From: Lentisphaerota bacterium
Lineage (GTDB): Bacteria > Verrucomicrobiota > Kiritimatiellia > UBA8416 > VGWJ01
Length of the DNA stretch: 35,173 nucleotides
Direction: 5' to 3'
Assembly (NCBI GenBank): GCA_016873635.1
Contig: VGWJ01000031.1
Location: 1 to 35,173, forward strand
Below the pieces are notes generated by a model. It saw only the letters and a program-made list of their open reading frames with translations. It was not told the DNA's origin and ran no database searches. A program made the position numbers and the translations under genes. Below are positions 1 to 6,928 of the stretch, piece after piece; position 1 is the first letter of the stretch; every line of letters starts with the position of its first letter.

Positions 1-252
1 CACTACTACACGCCCGGGGGCACGGTGATTCAGGCGCGCGGCATTGAGCCGGACGTGCGCGTGGAGGTGCCGCCCTCGGAGTGGAGCAAGGTGCGGATGA
101 AGCGCGCCCGCGCGGAGAGACCGGGGCTGGGAGAGGCGGAGGGGGACGCGCGCGACGCCGAGCCGGCGGACGTGAGGGACAGGCAGCTTGATCGCGCCAC
201 CGACCTGCTGCGCGCGATCCTGGTGGCGCGCGCGCGCGGCGCGGGCGAATGA
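1..252 (+). CDS. C-terminal end of an S41-family carboxyl-terminal processing protease (5' partial)
   Basis: Frame 1 is open from the first base to the TGA at 250-252, so only the last 83 residues are present. The fragment opens with a YYTPGGTVIQARGIEPDV-type stretch, which matches the strand and loop that follow the catalytic core in CtpA/tail-specific proteases (usual form YYTPSGxxIQxxGIxPD). These enzymes are exported serine/lysine proteases that trim proteins from their C-terminus in the periplasm. The rest of the fragment is a charged Arg/Glu/Asp-rich tail ending in a short helix, common in this family. The catalytic Ser and Lys and any PDZ domain lie outside the window. It overlaps tsaD by four bases (ATGA), suggesting co-translation. 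Confidence 0.8.
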   Translation, partial: HYYTPGGTVIQARGIEPDVRVEVPPSEWSKVRMKRARAERPGLGEAEGDARDAEPADVRDRQLDRATDLLRAILVARARGAGE

Positions 253-1286
253 ACGTGCTGGGCATCGAGACCTCCTGCGACGAAACCGCCGCGGCGGTCG
301 TGCGGGACGGTTGCCGGGTGCTTTCCAACGTGGTGCTGAGCCAGACCGATCTGCACGCGCCTTACGGAGGCGTGGTGCCGGAGATCGCGTCGCGCCGCCA
401 CGCGGAGGCGCTGCCCGGGATCATCGATGAGGCGCGCCGGCGGGCCGGTCTGGCGTGGCATGAGATTGACGAAGTGGCCGCGACGGCCGGGCCGGGTCTG
501 GCCGCGGCGCTGCTGGTGGGCCTTTCCGCCGGCAAGGGGCTGGCGCTGGCGCTGGAGCGTCCGTTCTGCGGCGTCAATCACCTGGAGGCGCACCTTTACT
601 CGCTCTTCCTCGGCGCTTCCGCGCCGGCGCCCGGCGAGATATGTCCGTGCGTGGCCCTGCTGGTATCGGGCGGGCACACCTGTCTCGTGCGCGTGGAGCG
701 TCCCGGAAGCTACCGCATGCTGGGGCGCACGGTTGACGACGCCGCGGGCGAAGCGTTCGACAAGGGCGCGAATCTGCTGGGGCTGGGTTACCCGGGAGGG
801 CCTGCCATTGACCGCGCCGCCCGCGGCGGGGCGCGCGACGCGGTCAGGTTTCCGCGCGGCCGGCAGCGCAAGGGCGCGGGCTGCCCGGACGGCCTGGATC
901 CGGCGTTGTGTTTCAGTTTCAGCGGCGTGAAGACGGCGCTGCTCTACTATCTGCGCGAACATCCGGCGGGAGGGGCGGGCCCCGCCGTTGCGGATATCGC
1001 GGCGAGTTACCAGGAGGCCATTGTGGAGGCCCTCGTGCGCGGGTGCCGCGGCGCCCTGGAAGGGGCAAGGTGCCTGGCCGCCGCGGGAGGCGTGGCGCTC
1101 AACGGCCGCCTGCGCGAACGGCTGGCGGCCCTGGCCGCGGCGGCGGGCGTGAGGCTGGTGCTGGCGGATCCCGCCTACTGCACGGACAACGCGGCCATGG
1201 TTGCGGCCGCGGCGGGGGCCGGCCGCGGAATCAGGGGCGCCGCGGGTCTGCGCCTCGACGCCTGGCCCAACATGCCGCTGGCGTGA
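249..1286 (+). CDS. tsaD: tRNA N6-adenosine threonylcarbamoyltransferase TsaD
   Basis: Transfers the threonylcarbamoyl group from TC-AMP to N6 of A37 in ANN-decoding tRNAs, working in the cytoplasm with TsaB and TsaE. The 345-residue length is normal. The N-terminus GIETSCDETAAAVV is the diagnostic ASKHA-fold start. The metal-binding pair is visible as H111 and H115 in NHLEAH, followed by the SGGHT loop and the DDAAGEAFDK segment. The C-terminal part keeps the GGVALNGRLRERL and DNAAMVAAA motifs. The ATG overlaps the stop of the preceding protease gene by four bases. The family is essentially universal in bacteria and the assignment is secure. tsaB and tsaE are not in this window. Confidence 0.97.
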   Translation: MNVLGIETSCDETAAAVVRDGCRVLSNVVLSQTDLHAPYGGVVPEIASRRHAEALPGIIDEARRRAGLAWHEIDEVAATAGPGLAAALLVGLSAGKGLALALERPFCGVNHLEAHLYSLFLGASAPAPGEICPCVALLVSGGHTCLVRVERPGSYRMLGRTVDDAAGEAFDKGANLLGLGYPGGPAIDRAARGGARDAVRFPRGRQRKGAGCPDGLDPALCFSFSGVKTALLYYLREHPAGGAGPAVADIAASYQEAIVEALVRGCRGALEGARCLAAAGGVALNGRLRERLAALAAAAGVRLVLADPAYCTDNAAMVAAAAGAGRGIRGAAGLRLDAWPNMPLA

Positions 1287-1357
1287 GGCGGGGGGCGGGC
1301 CGCGCCGGGGCGCAGGCTACCGATGCGCGCCGCTCAAGCGTAGCGCAGAGCGAAGGC

Positions 1358-1431
1358 TGGAGCGGGCGACGGGAATCGAACCCGTGTTACCAGCTTGGAA
1401 GGCTGGAGCTTTACCACTAAGCAACGCCCGC
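1358..1431 (-). tRNA. tRNA-Gly, anticodon TCC, CCA encoded
   Basis: Read on the minus strand, a full cloverleaf can be drawn. The 7-bp acceptor GCGGGCG/CGCCCGC joins 1425-1431 with 1362-1368. The D-arm is GCTT-AGTGGTA-AAGC. The anticodon stem CCAGC/GCTGG carries the loop CTTCCAA, giving anticodon TCC (1397-1399 on the plus strand). The T-arm is ACGGG-TTCGATT-CCCGT. The discriminator is T at 1361, and the genomic sequence continues CCA (1358-1360), so the CCA end is encoded. It reads GGA codons and, by wobble, GGG. It sits alone between tsaD and the lysine-rich peptide region. Confidence 0.95.
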
Positions 1432-1443
1432 ATGGTGCCGGAC

Positions 1444-1471
1444 ACTCTACCCGACGAACCGCGCGTGTCAA
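1444..1471 (-). promoter_or_regulatory. sigma70-type promoter of the tRNA-Gly gene
   Basis: On the minus strand a perfect -35 hexamer TTGACA (plus-strand 1466-1471) is followed after 16 bases by TAGAGT (1444-1449), four of six matches to TATAAT. The predicted transcription start lies about 6 bases before the mature tRNA 5' end at 1431. The position relative to the tRNA supports it; it has not been tested. Confidence 0.55.
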
Positions 1472-1658
1472 GCGCCGCATGGAGATCCGAATCCGCGCGG
1501 ATCGAAATGCGCGTGCGACTGAGCGTTGACGCCAGACAAGACATAGAGCACGAATCGTGAAAGAATCGCCGCGTTGAAGCGCGCGATGCCGCTTTGCGGG
1601 CATCTGCCTGCTAAAGTAGGCAGTGACCGTCGCGCGCCAAAAAACGCGCTTCGCGTTG

Positions 1659-1687
1659 TTGACCACCTGCCGCGCGGGGAGTAAAGT
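1659..1687 (+). promoter_or_regulatory. Possible sigma70-type promoter of the lysine-rich peptide unit
   Basis: TTGACC (1659-1664), a 17-base spacer, then TAAAGT (1682-1687). This would start transcription near 1694, giving a leader of about 160 bases before the GTG at 1855. The hexamers are good but not perfect. A small hairpin AACGCG-CTT-CGCGTT (1643-1657) lies just upstream. Confidence 0.35.
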
Positions 1688-1693
1688 CGCCTC

Positions 1694-1854
1694 AGAAAAA
1701 AGAGGAGACGACGTTTGACGCGTACGATGCTGTGAGACCTTCTTGGGAACTTCGTTGAGAGGTTCCACGGCCTTCGGCGACGAAGCGGCGAGGCGATCAC
1801 GGCACACCAAGCAACTCCGGCGGCAACGCTGGAGAGGAAGGGGGGTGAGTTACC
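1694..1854 (+). promoter_or_regulatory. Candidate structured leader RNA with GNRA hairpin
   Basis: No large gene is visible between the tRNA and tolQ (1432-2071), but this part can fold. The clearest element is 1815-1834: an 8-bp stem CTCCGGCG/CGCTGGAG (one G-U pair) closed by a GCAA tetraloop, ending directly before the purine-rich Shine-Dalgarno region at 1835-1845. Upstream are GGAAC/GTTCC arms near 1749-1770 and a bulged GTCG-CCTC/GAGG-AGA-CGAC hairpin at 1686-1712. I do not recognise a known riboswitch or RNA family. It could control translation of the small ORF behind it or be a small RNA in its own right. Confidence 0.3.
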
Positions 1855-1914
1855 GTGGCAAAGAAAGTCAAGAAGGTCGCCAAGAAGAAGGTCGCGAAGA
1901 AGAAGAAGAAGTAA
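1855..1914 (+). CDS. 19-residue lysine-rich basic peptide
   Basis: A short frame begins with GTG at 1855 and ends with TAA at 1912-1914. Twelve of 19 residues are Lys and the rest are Ala, Val and the start Met, arranged as K-runs separated by V or VA. The ribosome-binding region is strong: GGAGAGGAAGGGGGG at 1831-1845, ending about 9 bases before the start. A plausible promoter (1659-1687) and a foldable leader precede it, and a GNRA hairpin follows it. The composition resembles the lysine/alanine repeats of histone-H1-like tails, so nucleic-acid or membrane binding is possible, but no function can be assigned. It is short enough to be chance, although the SD argues against that. Confidence 0.4.
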   Translation: MAKKVKKVAKKKVAKKKKK

Positions 1915-1926
1915 CCGGGTAAACCA

Positions 1927-1942
1927 GGCGCCGCGAGGCGCC
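1927..1942 (+). other. GC-rich hairpin with GCGA tetraloop
   Basis: GGCGCC-GCGA-GGCGCC is a perfect 6-bp stem with a GNRA loop, 12 bases after the stop of the lysine-rich peptide. No T-tract follows, so it is not a classical intrinsic terminator. It may stabilise the 3' end of the small transcript. Confidence 0.35.
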
Positions 1943-2001
1943 GGGAATACGAAGCGGCGGTGACGAGGGGTTTCAGACTTCTCCGATCCGCCGTTTCGTT
2001 T

Positions 2002-2030
2002 TTGACAGCGGCGCGTGTTCGTGGTAAGAG
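2002..2030 (+). promoter_or_regulatory. sigma70-type promoter of the tol operon
   Basis: TTGACA (2002-2007), a 17-base spacer, then TAAGAG (2025-2030). Predicted start near 2037, giving a 35-base leader that contains the tolQ Shine-Dalgarno sequence GAAGGGA (2057-2063). The spacing is ideal and the position fits the first gene of the operon. Confidence 0.5.
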
Positions 2031-2071
2031 CGCGTCCTGCCGTTTGAGGCGGATGCGAAGGGAAGTGAGCC

Positions 2072-2812
2072 ATGTTCTTCGGCGGTTTGCCGGCGTTGCC
2101 GTTCGCCAGTGTTCTGTACGCGTTTCGGGTCTCGAATTTCGCCGGAAAGGCGATAGTTGAGCTGCTTTTTCTGGGGTCGATCCTCGCCTGGTCGCTGATG
2201 CTGACCAAGTGGCGCGAGCTGAGCGCGGCGCGGCGGGCGTCGGAGCGATTTGTCGCCGCCTACCGCAAGGAATCGCACCCGGCGTCCCTGTTCCTGAAGC
2301 GGCAGCGTTTCGCGGGCAGCCCCCTGTACGCGATCTACGAGAAGACCTGCGCCGAGGTGGGCGCGACGCTGGAAGTGCGCGGTTCGACCCCCGAGGATCT
2401 CTTCATGGGCGGCGTTGGCGCTTCGGCGCAGAAGCTTTCGCCCATGGAGGTGAGCGCGATCCGCAACGTGGCGGAGAGCACGCTGGCGGACACGGCCCTG
2501 ATGCTCGAGAACCGCATGGGGCTCCTGGCGACGGCGGTCTCTTCGGCGCCTTTCCTGGGTCTGCTGGGAACCGTGTGGGGGGTCATGGACGCGTTTGCCG
2601 GCATGGCCGCTTTCGGGTCGGCGATGCTGTCCGCCGTGGCGCCGGGCATCGCGGGCGCGCTGCTGACCACGGTCGTCGGCCTCCTGGTCGCGCTGCCCTC
2701 GGCGATCGGGTACAACCTGCTCACGGACCGGATCAGGGGATTGACGGTCGCGATGAACAATTTCTGCCAGGAGCTGATGTCCGACGTGGAGCGGAACTAT
2801 TTGCGGGACTAG
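2072..2812 (+). CDS. tolQ: TolQ/ExbB-family proton channel subunit
   Basis: Inner-membrane subunit that forms the proton-conducting stator of the Tol-Pal system with TolR and energises a TonB/TolA-type protein. The 246-residue protein has three hydrophobic segments, at about residues 27-46, 149-173 and 191-213, separated by a large cytoplasmic region, which is the MotA/TolQ/ExbB layout. The last two contain the conserved APFLGLLGTVWGVMDAF and GIAGALLTTVVGLLVALP stretches. It starts the operon, with a promoter at 2002-2030 and SD GAAGGGA. TolQ and ExbB are hard to separate by sequence; tolB and pal downstream favour TolQ. Confidence 0.92.
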   Translation: MFFGGLPALPFASVLYAFRVSNFAGKAIVELLFLGSILAWSLMLTKWRELSAARRASERFVAAYRKESHPASLFLKRQRFAGSPLYAIYEKTCAEVGATLEVRGSTPEDLFMGGVGASAQKLSPMEVSAIRNVAESTLADTALMLENRMGLLATAVSSAPFLGLLGTVWGVMDAFAGMAAFGSAMLSAVAPGIAGALLTTVVGLLVALPSAIGYNLLTDRIRGLTVAMNNFCQELMSDVERNYLRD

Positions 2813-2884
2813 CCGGCCTATCAGGATTGATGAACAAGCCGGGCTGGATGCCGGCGCCCGGCGGGACGGGTTGAACGGACGAAA

Positions 2885-3301
2885 ATGGCACGCCTTCCCA
2901 TCACCTCTCTCCGGTCGCTCAGCGAGATCAACCTGACGCCGCTGATGGATCTGAGCTTCCTGCTGCTGGTCACGTTCATCATAACCTTTCCGCTCATCGA
3001 GCAGGGCATCCAGGTGGATCTGCCGCGCGGCGAGGCCGACGAGCTGTCGGCGGACCGGGCCAGGACGATAACGATCGACAAGGCGGGGCGGCTGTACCTG
3101 GACGACGCGCCGATCGAGCCCGCGGCGCTGGCGGAGGCCATGAAGGGCTTGGGTGAAACCGCCGCGGGCGTTACGGTAATGGTGCGGGCGGACCAGAACG
3201 TGCGTTACGCGGAGGTTGTGCGCGTGTTGAAGATCCTGCATGACGCCCGGATTGACCGCATGGCGCTGGTGACGCGGGCGGACGAGGGTCCCGGGCCGTG
3301 A
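2885..3301 (+). CDS. tolR: TolR/ExbD-family stator protein
   Basis: A 138-residue protein with a short cytoplasmic N-terminus, one membrane helix (about residues 18-38) and a periplasmic domain. The proton-relay aspartate is visible as D22 in the LTPLMDLSFLLLVTFI segment, the family signature. It works with TolQ to convert the proton gradient into movement. It lies 72 bases after tolQ, and its stop overlaps the GTG start of the next gene by four bases (GTGA). ExbD is the alternative label; context supports TolR. Confidence 0.92.
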   Translation: MARLPITSLRSLSEINLTPLMDLSFLLLVTFIITFPLIEQGIQVDLPRGEADELSADRARTITIDKAGRLYLDDAPIEPAALAEAMKGLGETAAGVTVMVRADQNVRYAEVVRVLKILHDARIDRMALVTRADEGPGP

Positions 3302-3957
3302 AGAGCCTGTTTGCCCGTTCCCTGCGCGTCGTGACGGTGGTTCACGCGGCGCTGCTGGTGGTGATGGTCTTTTTCTCGGTCGGCTGGGAGTGGGCGAGGC
3401 GCAAGCGGGAGAAGATCATCCCGGTGGCATTCATGGTGGAGGCGCCGGCTGTTTCGGCGGCGGCTGTATCGGCGCCGCCGAAGCCCGCGCCCAAGCCGCC
3501 GGACCCCAGGCCCGCGCCCAAGCCGCCCGATCCCAAGCCCGCGCCGAAGCCGATCGAGCGCAGCACGAAACGGGTCACGGGCGCGTCGCGGCAGACGAAG
3601 CAGCCGGCGCTGTCCGAGGAGGAAATCCGGCGCCTGATGGCAATGGGCGCGGTGGCGGGCGATCGGACGGTGCTGCCTGACGAGGCCTCGCGCTGCATGG
3701 AGCTCATCCGGAGGCGCCTGCACGACGCCTGGATCCAGCCCGGCGCCGCGGCCGCGGCGGGCGACGCGGCCGAGGTCACGATCCGGCTCGGCACGGGCGG
3801 CAGGATCCTTGAGCGGCGGCTGTCGAGGGCCTCGGGCAATGCGGCGGTGGACGCGTCGGTCATGGAGGCCGTCGGCAGGGTGGATGCGATTTACGGCCTG
3901 ACGGAGGCGTTTATCATGGCGCATCAGGTCGTGACGGTGGCGTTCCGGGTGGAATAG
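3298..3957 (+). CDS. TonB/TolA-like energy-transducing protein
   Basis: 219 residues from a GTG that overlaps the tolR stop. One N-terminal membrane helix (about 12-30) is followed by a proline-rich rod (about 59-86) built of PKPPDPxPA-type repeats, encoded by imperfect 30-bp DNA repeats at about 3478-3552. The C-terminal domain of about 90 residues contains VTIRLGTGGRILERRLSRASGNAAVDASV, which fits the TonB C-terminal fold. It occupies the place of tolA between tolR and tolB, so it probably couples the TolQR motor to TolB/Pal. It lacks the long alpha-helical domain of enterobacterial TolA and looks more like TonB, so no gene symbol is given. Confidence 0.85.
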   Translation: MKSLFARSLRVVTVVHAALLVVMVFFSVGWEWARRKREKIIPVAFMVEAPAVSAAAVSAPPKPAPKPPDPRPAPKPPDPKPAPKPIERSTKRVTGASRQTKQPALSEEEIRRLMAMGAVAGDRTVLPDEASRCMELIRRRLHDAWIQPGAAAAAGDAAEVTIRLGTGGRILERRLSRASGNAAVDASVMEAVGRVDAIYGLTEAFIMAHQVVTVAFRVE

Positions 3958-3980
3958 GAGGCATAACGGAGGAGAGGAGC

Positions 3981-5192
3981 ATGTGCGGAAGATGGTTGGC
4001 GCGCGCGCTGGCGGCGGCGTTTGCGGCCGGCGCCGTGGCGGGGCGGGCCGGGGCGGCGGACGTGGAGGTGATCAAGGCGGGGGCGGTCAAGTCGGCCATC
4101 GATCTGTCGGGCCTGCGCTGCAGCGGGGAGGCGGGAAGCGTCTTCCAGCGCACGCTCGAGAACGACCTCCGGCTTTCGGGGTGGTTCACCATCGCGCGCG
4201 GCGGCGCCGCGGTGGCCGCGGACGGGACGTGCGCGGGAGGCGGAGGCGCGCTGCGGCTCGACTGCCAGGTGCGCCACGCCTCCAGCGGAAGAGTGTACGT
4301 GCGCCGGAGCGACCAGGGCGCGGCGGACGACGCCCGGCGCATGGCGCACGCGCTGGCCGACGAGATCGTGCGGGCCGTCACGGGCAAGCGCGGCATTGCC
4401 TCCACGCGGATCGTGACGGTCGGGCGGCGGGCCGGAAGAAAGGACATCTACATGTGCGACGCGGACGGCGGGAACCTCCGCCAGATCACGCGTGACGGCG
4501 TCGTCTGCCTGGCGCCGTCGTGGTCGCCGACCGGCGAGTTCATCGTTTACACGGCGTTCCTGAAGGGCTTTCCGGACGTGTACCGGATCGACATGAACGG
4601 ATTCCGGCGCACCCGCGTGGCGGGCTACCCCGGCCTCAACGCCGGCGCCGACGTTTCGCCGGACGGCCGGCGGATCGTGTTGACGCTGTCGAAGGACGGC
4701 AATCCCGACCTGTACGTCCTGGGCCTGGGCGGCGGCCAGGCGGCCCGCGTGACGCGCACCCGGTTCGCCGCGGAAGCCAGCCCCTCATGGTCGCCCGACG
4801 GGCGATCGATTGTCTTCGTCTCGGACAATTCCGGTTCGCCGCAGCTCTACGTGACGGGCGCGGGCGGGGGCGGGTACCAGCGGATCACGCTGCGCGGCAC
4901 CGAAAATGTCGCGCCCGACTGGGGGCCCGACGGGCGCATCGCATACAGCAGCCGCCGGGGCGGGAAATACCGCGTGTGCGTAATTGATCAGAGCGGCGGC
5001 GGGGACACGGAGATCGCCGCGGACCATGCCGACTACGAAGACCCGTCGTGGGCGCCGGACGGCCGGCACATCGTATGCTCGCGCACGGAGAACTACCGGT
5101 CCGCGCTCGTCATGCTTGACACGCTTGGAGATTCCCCGATACAGTTGCTCGCAGTCGAGGGTGATTGGTACTCGCCGGCGTGGTCGCCGTAG
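3981..5192 (+). CDS. tolB: Tol-Pal system beta-propeller protein TolB
   Basis: Periplasmic protein that binds Pal and helps keep the outer membrane attached to the wall, notably at division. 403 residues with an N-terminal export signal (WLARALAAAFAAGAVAGRAGA, cleavage near residue 26), an N-terminal alpha/beta domain (about 27-150), and a six-bladed propeller with repeated PSWSPDG/VSPDGRRI-type blades (for example near 4510, 4660, 4790, 4930 and 5050). Start ATG 3981 follows the GGAGAGGAGC SD. Pal follows 44 bases later, as in most tol operons. Confidence 0.95.
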   Translation: MCGRWLARALAAAFAAGAVAGRAGAADVEVIKAGAVKSAIDLSGLRCSGEAGSVFQRTLENDLRLSGWFTIARGGAAVAADGTCAGGGGALRLDCQVRHASSGRVYVRRSDQGAADDARRMAHALADEIVRAVTGKRGIASTRIVTVGRRAGRKDIYMCDADGGNLRQITRDGVVCLAPSWSPTGEFIVYTAFLKGFPDVYRIDMNGFRRTRVAGYPGLNAGADVSPDGRRIVLTLSKDGNPDLYVLGLGGGQAARVTRTRFAAEASPSWSPDGRSIVFVSDNSGSPQLYVTGAGGGGYQRITLRGTENVAPDWGPDGRIAYSSRRGGKYRVCVIDQSGGGDTEIAADHADYEDPSWAPDGRHIVCSRTENYRSALVMLDTLGDSPIQLLAVEGDWYSPAWSP

Positions 5193-5236
5193 GGGAACAA
5201 TCTTTCCGGCGCGGGCCGGACAAGGAGAGCAGAACA

Positions 5237-5749
5237 ATGAGGTCTGACCGGTTGACTGTCGTGGCTATCGGCGTCGCGTGCGGAATCGTTCTGGGAGCGG
5301 GCTGCAAGACAAAGCAGCCCAGGGGCGTGACGCAGCAGGATCTGCTCGTGCCGGAGGTGCTGGAGGGGGACATCGCGCTTGGCGAACGGTTCGAAGACGG
5401 GGTGCGCGTCACCGACATACGCGTCGACAACGTGCTCTTCGCCTACGACAGTTTCCAGATCGCCAACGCCGAGGTCGGCAAGATCGAACAGGCGGCCGAC
5501 TACATGCGGCGGAACCGCGGCGTGCGGCTCGTGACCGAGGGCCATTGCGACGAGCGCGGCAGCCGCGAGTACAACATGGCGCTGGGCGAGCATCGCGCCC
5601 TTGCCGTGCGCGCGTACCTGGTGGGGCTGGGCATCGACGGCAGCCGCATCCAGACGCGCAGCTACGGCGAGGAGACGCCGCTGGACGCCGGACACGGCGA
5701 ATCGGCCTGGCGCGTGAACCGCCGTGTCGAATTTGCGCTCTACAAGTAA
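5237..5749 (+). CDS. pal: Peptidoglycan-associated lipoprotein Pal
   Basis: 170-residue outer-membrane lipoprotein that anchors the outer membrane to peptidoglycan and docks TolB. The start at 5237 is chosen because AAGGAG (5222-5227) precedes it and it gives a clean lipoprotein signal with the lipobox LGAGC ending at C23; a frame extension upstream to 5165 overlaps tolB and spoils the signal. The OmpA-like C-terminal domain contains VLFAYDSFQIANAE and TEGHCDERGSREYNMALGEHRA, including the Asp and Arg that bind diaminopimelate. Length and context are typical. Confidence 0.96.
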   Translation: MRSDRLTVVAIGVACGIVLGAGCKTKQPRGVTQQDLLVPEVLEGDIALGERFEDGVRVTDIRVDNVLFAYDSFQIANAEVGKIEQAADYMRRNRGVRLVTEGHCDERGSREYNMALGEHRALAVRAYLVGLGIDGSRIQTRSYGEETPLDAGHGESAWRVNRRVEFALYK

Positions 5750-5765
5750 ACGCCGGTGCGTCGCC

Positions 5766-6077
5766 GTGGCAGCCTGTCCAGCTTTCCTCGCCGGATCGCT
5801 GGGGCCGGCCGAACTCCTGGTTCTCTTCGTTGTCATCCTGCTGCTCTTCGGCCCGAAAAGGCTGCCCGAAATCGCCCGCATGATCGCCAAGGCCATGGAC
5901 CACATGCGCCGCGCCTCGCAGGATTTCCACGACCAGGTCATGGACATCGAGAAGGAAGTCATGGCGGAGCCGCCGACGGCGTCCCCGCCCGCCATCGAAG
6001 CCGGGGTGCTGCGCGAGGACGAGGCGGGGGAAGAAGACGCGCCTTCCGACCGGCCGGCGGACGCGGCGGCCGGCTGA
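5766..6077 (+). CDS. tatA: TatA/TatB-family twin-arginine translocase subunit
   Basis: Pore-forming subunit of the Tat pathway for folded proteins. The sequence has one short N-terminal membrane helix (GPAELLVLFVVILLLFGP), the invariant FGPKRLPEIAR hinge, an amphipathic helix (about 35-60), and an acidic Pro/Ala/Glu-rich tail. The start is uncertain: GTG 5766 gives a normal TatA N-terminus, while GTG 5724 would add 14 basic residues and overlap pal by 26 bases; neither has a clear SD. The long tail and FHDQVMDIEKEV could also suggest TatB. No tatC is in the window. Position just after pal suggests it is read with the Tol operon. Confidence 0.85.
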   Translation: MAACPAFLAGSLGPAELLVLFVVILLLFGPKRLPEIARMIAKAMDHMRRASQDFHDQVMDIEKEVMAEPPTASPPAIEAGVLREDEAGEEDAPSDRPADAAAG

Positions 6078-6145
6078 TCCGGGCGCGGGTTGAACGTAGC
6101 AGTAAAGGGCTGACGGTCACGGGCACGCATCCGGTGAATTTTCGC

Positions 6146-6928
6146 ATGAGCATTTCCGCGAACGGCGTCGGGGCCCCGGCCGGGCCTGAATGCGTCGTCG
6201 TGATGCCGGCGTGGAACGAGGAGGCCTGCATTGCGGACGTCGTGACGCAGTGGCACGGCGCCGTCCGGTCCACGCTCGGCCCGGACCGCTTCGAGCTGCT
6301 GGTCGTGGACGACGGTTCGACGGACGGCACGCCGGCTATCCTCGACGCGCTGGCCGCGCGGCACCGCGAGATCAGGGTCCTGCACCAGCCCAACGGCGGG
6401 CACGGGGCGGCCATCCTGGCCGGCTACCGTCACGCGGTGGAACGGAATCCGGACTTCGTCTTCCAGGTGGATTCGGACGCGCAGTTCGAACCGGATGACT
6501 TCGACCTGTTCTGGCACCTGCGCAACGACAGCCCTTTCATTCTCGGACAGCGCGTCGAGCGCCATGACGCGCCGCATCGCCTCATCGTCTCGCGCCTGCT
6601 CCGCGCGCTGCTGCTTTGCCTTTTCCGGATGCGCATACCGGACGCCAACATTCCCTGCCGGCTCATCAGCCGCGAGTGCCTGGCCGCGTCGCTGCGCGAT
6701 CTGCCGGAAGGCGTTTTCGCGCCCAACGTGTTTCTCTCCGTGCTGGCCGTCGCAAGGGGCTGCAATTCCCTGAACCTGACCGTGCATCACCGGCCGCGCG
6801 CCGGCGGCGCGTCGTCGCTGGGCTGGAACCTTGTCGGTGTCTGCCTGCGCAGCGCGCGGGAGCTCGTGAAGTTCCGCCGCCGGCTGCGCCGCGGTGGCTC
6901 CCGAAAGGAGTGCGCGGGTTCCGCGTGA
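6146..6928 (+). CDS. Family 2 glycosyltransferase
   Basis: 260-residue cytoplasmic or membrane-edge glycosyltransferase with a GT-A fold. Visible motifs are VVVMPAWNEEACIADVV at the N-terminus, DDGSTDGT (D55-D56), which binds the nucleotide, and VDSD (109-111), the metal-binding DxD. There is no strong membrane helix, unlike DPM1/GtrB fusions. Sugar and acceptor cannot be told from sequence; polyprenyl-phosphate or a surface glycan is likely given the GT-C protein two genes downstream. Start ATG 6146 has a weak GGTGA SD; an in-frame GTG lies 12 bases upstream. The stop overlaps the next gene's GTG (GTGA). Confidence 0.85.
   Translation: MSISANGVGAPAGPECVVVMPAWNEEACIADVVTQWHGAVRSTLGPDRFELLVVDDGSTDGTPAILDALAARHREIRVLHQPNGGHGAAILAGYRHAVERNPDFVFQVDSDAQFEPDDFDLFWHLRNDSPFILGQRVERHDAPHRLIVSRLLRALLLCLFRMRIPDANIPCRLISRECLAASLRDLPEGVFAPNVFLSVLAVARGCNSLNLTVHHRPRAGGASSLGWNLVGVCLRSARELVKFRRRLRRGGSRKECAGSA

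Noticed and set aside
1561..1630. Intrinsic terminator formed by CTGCCT/AGGCAG arms near 1604-1625
   Set aside because: The stem is short with an eight-base loop and there is no T-tract on either strand.
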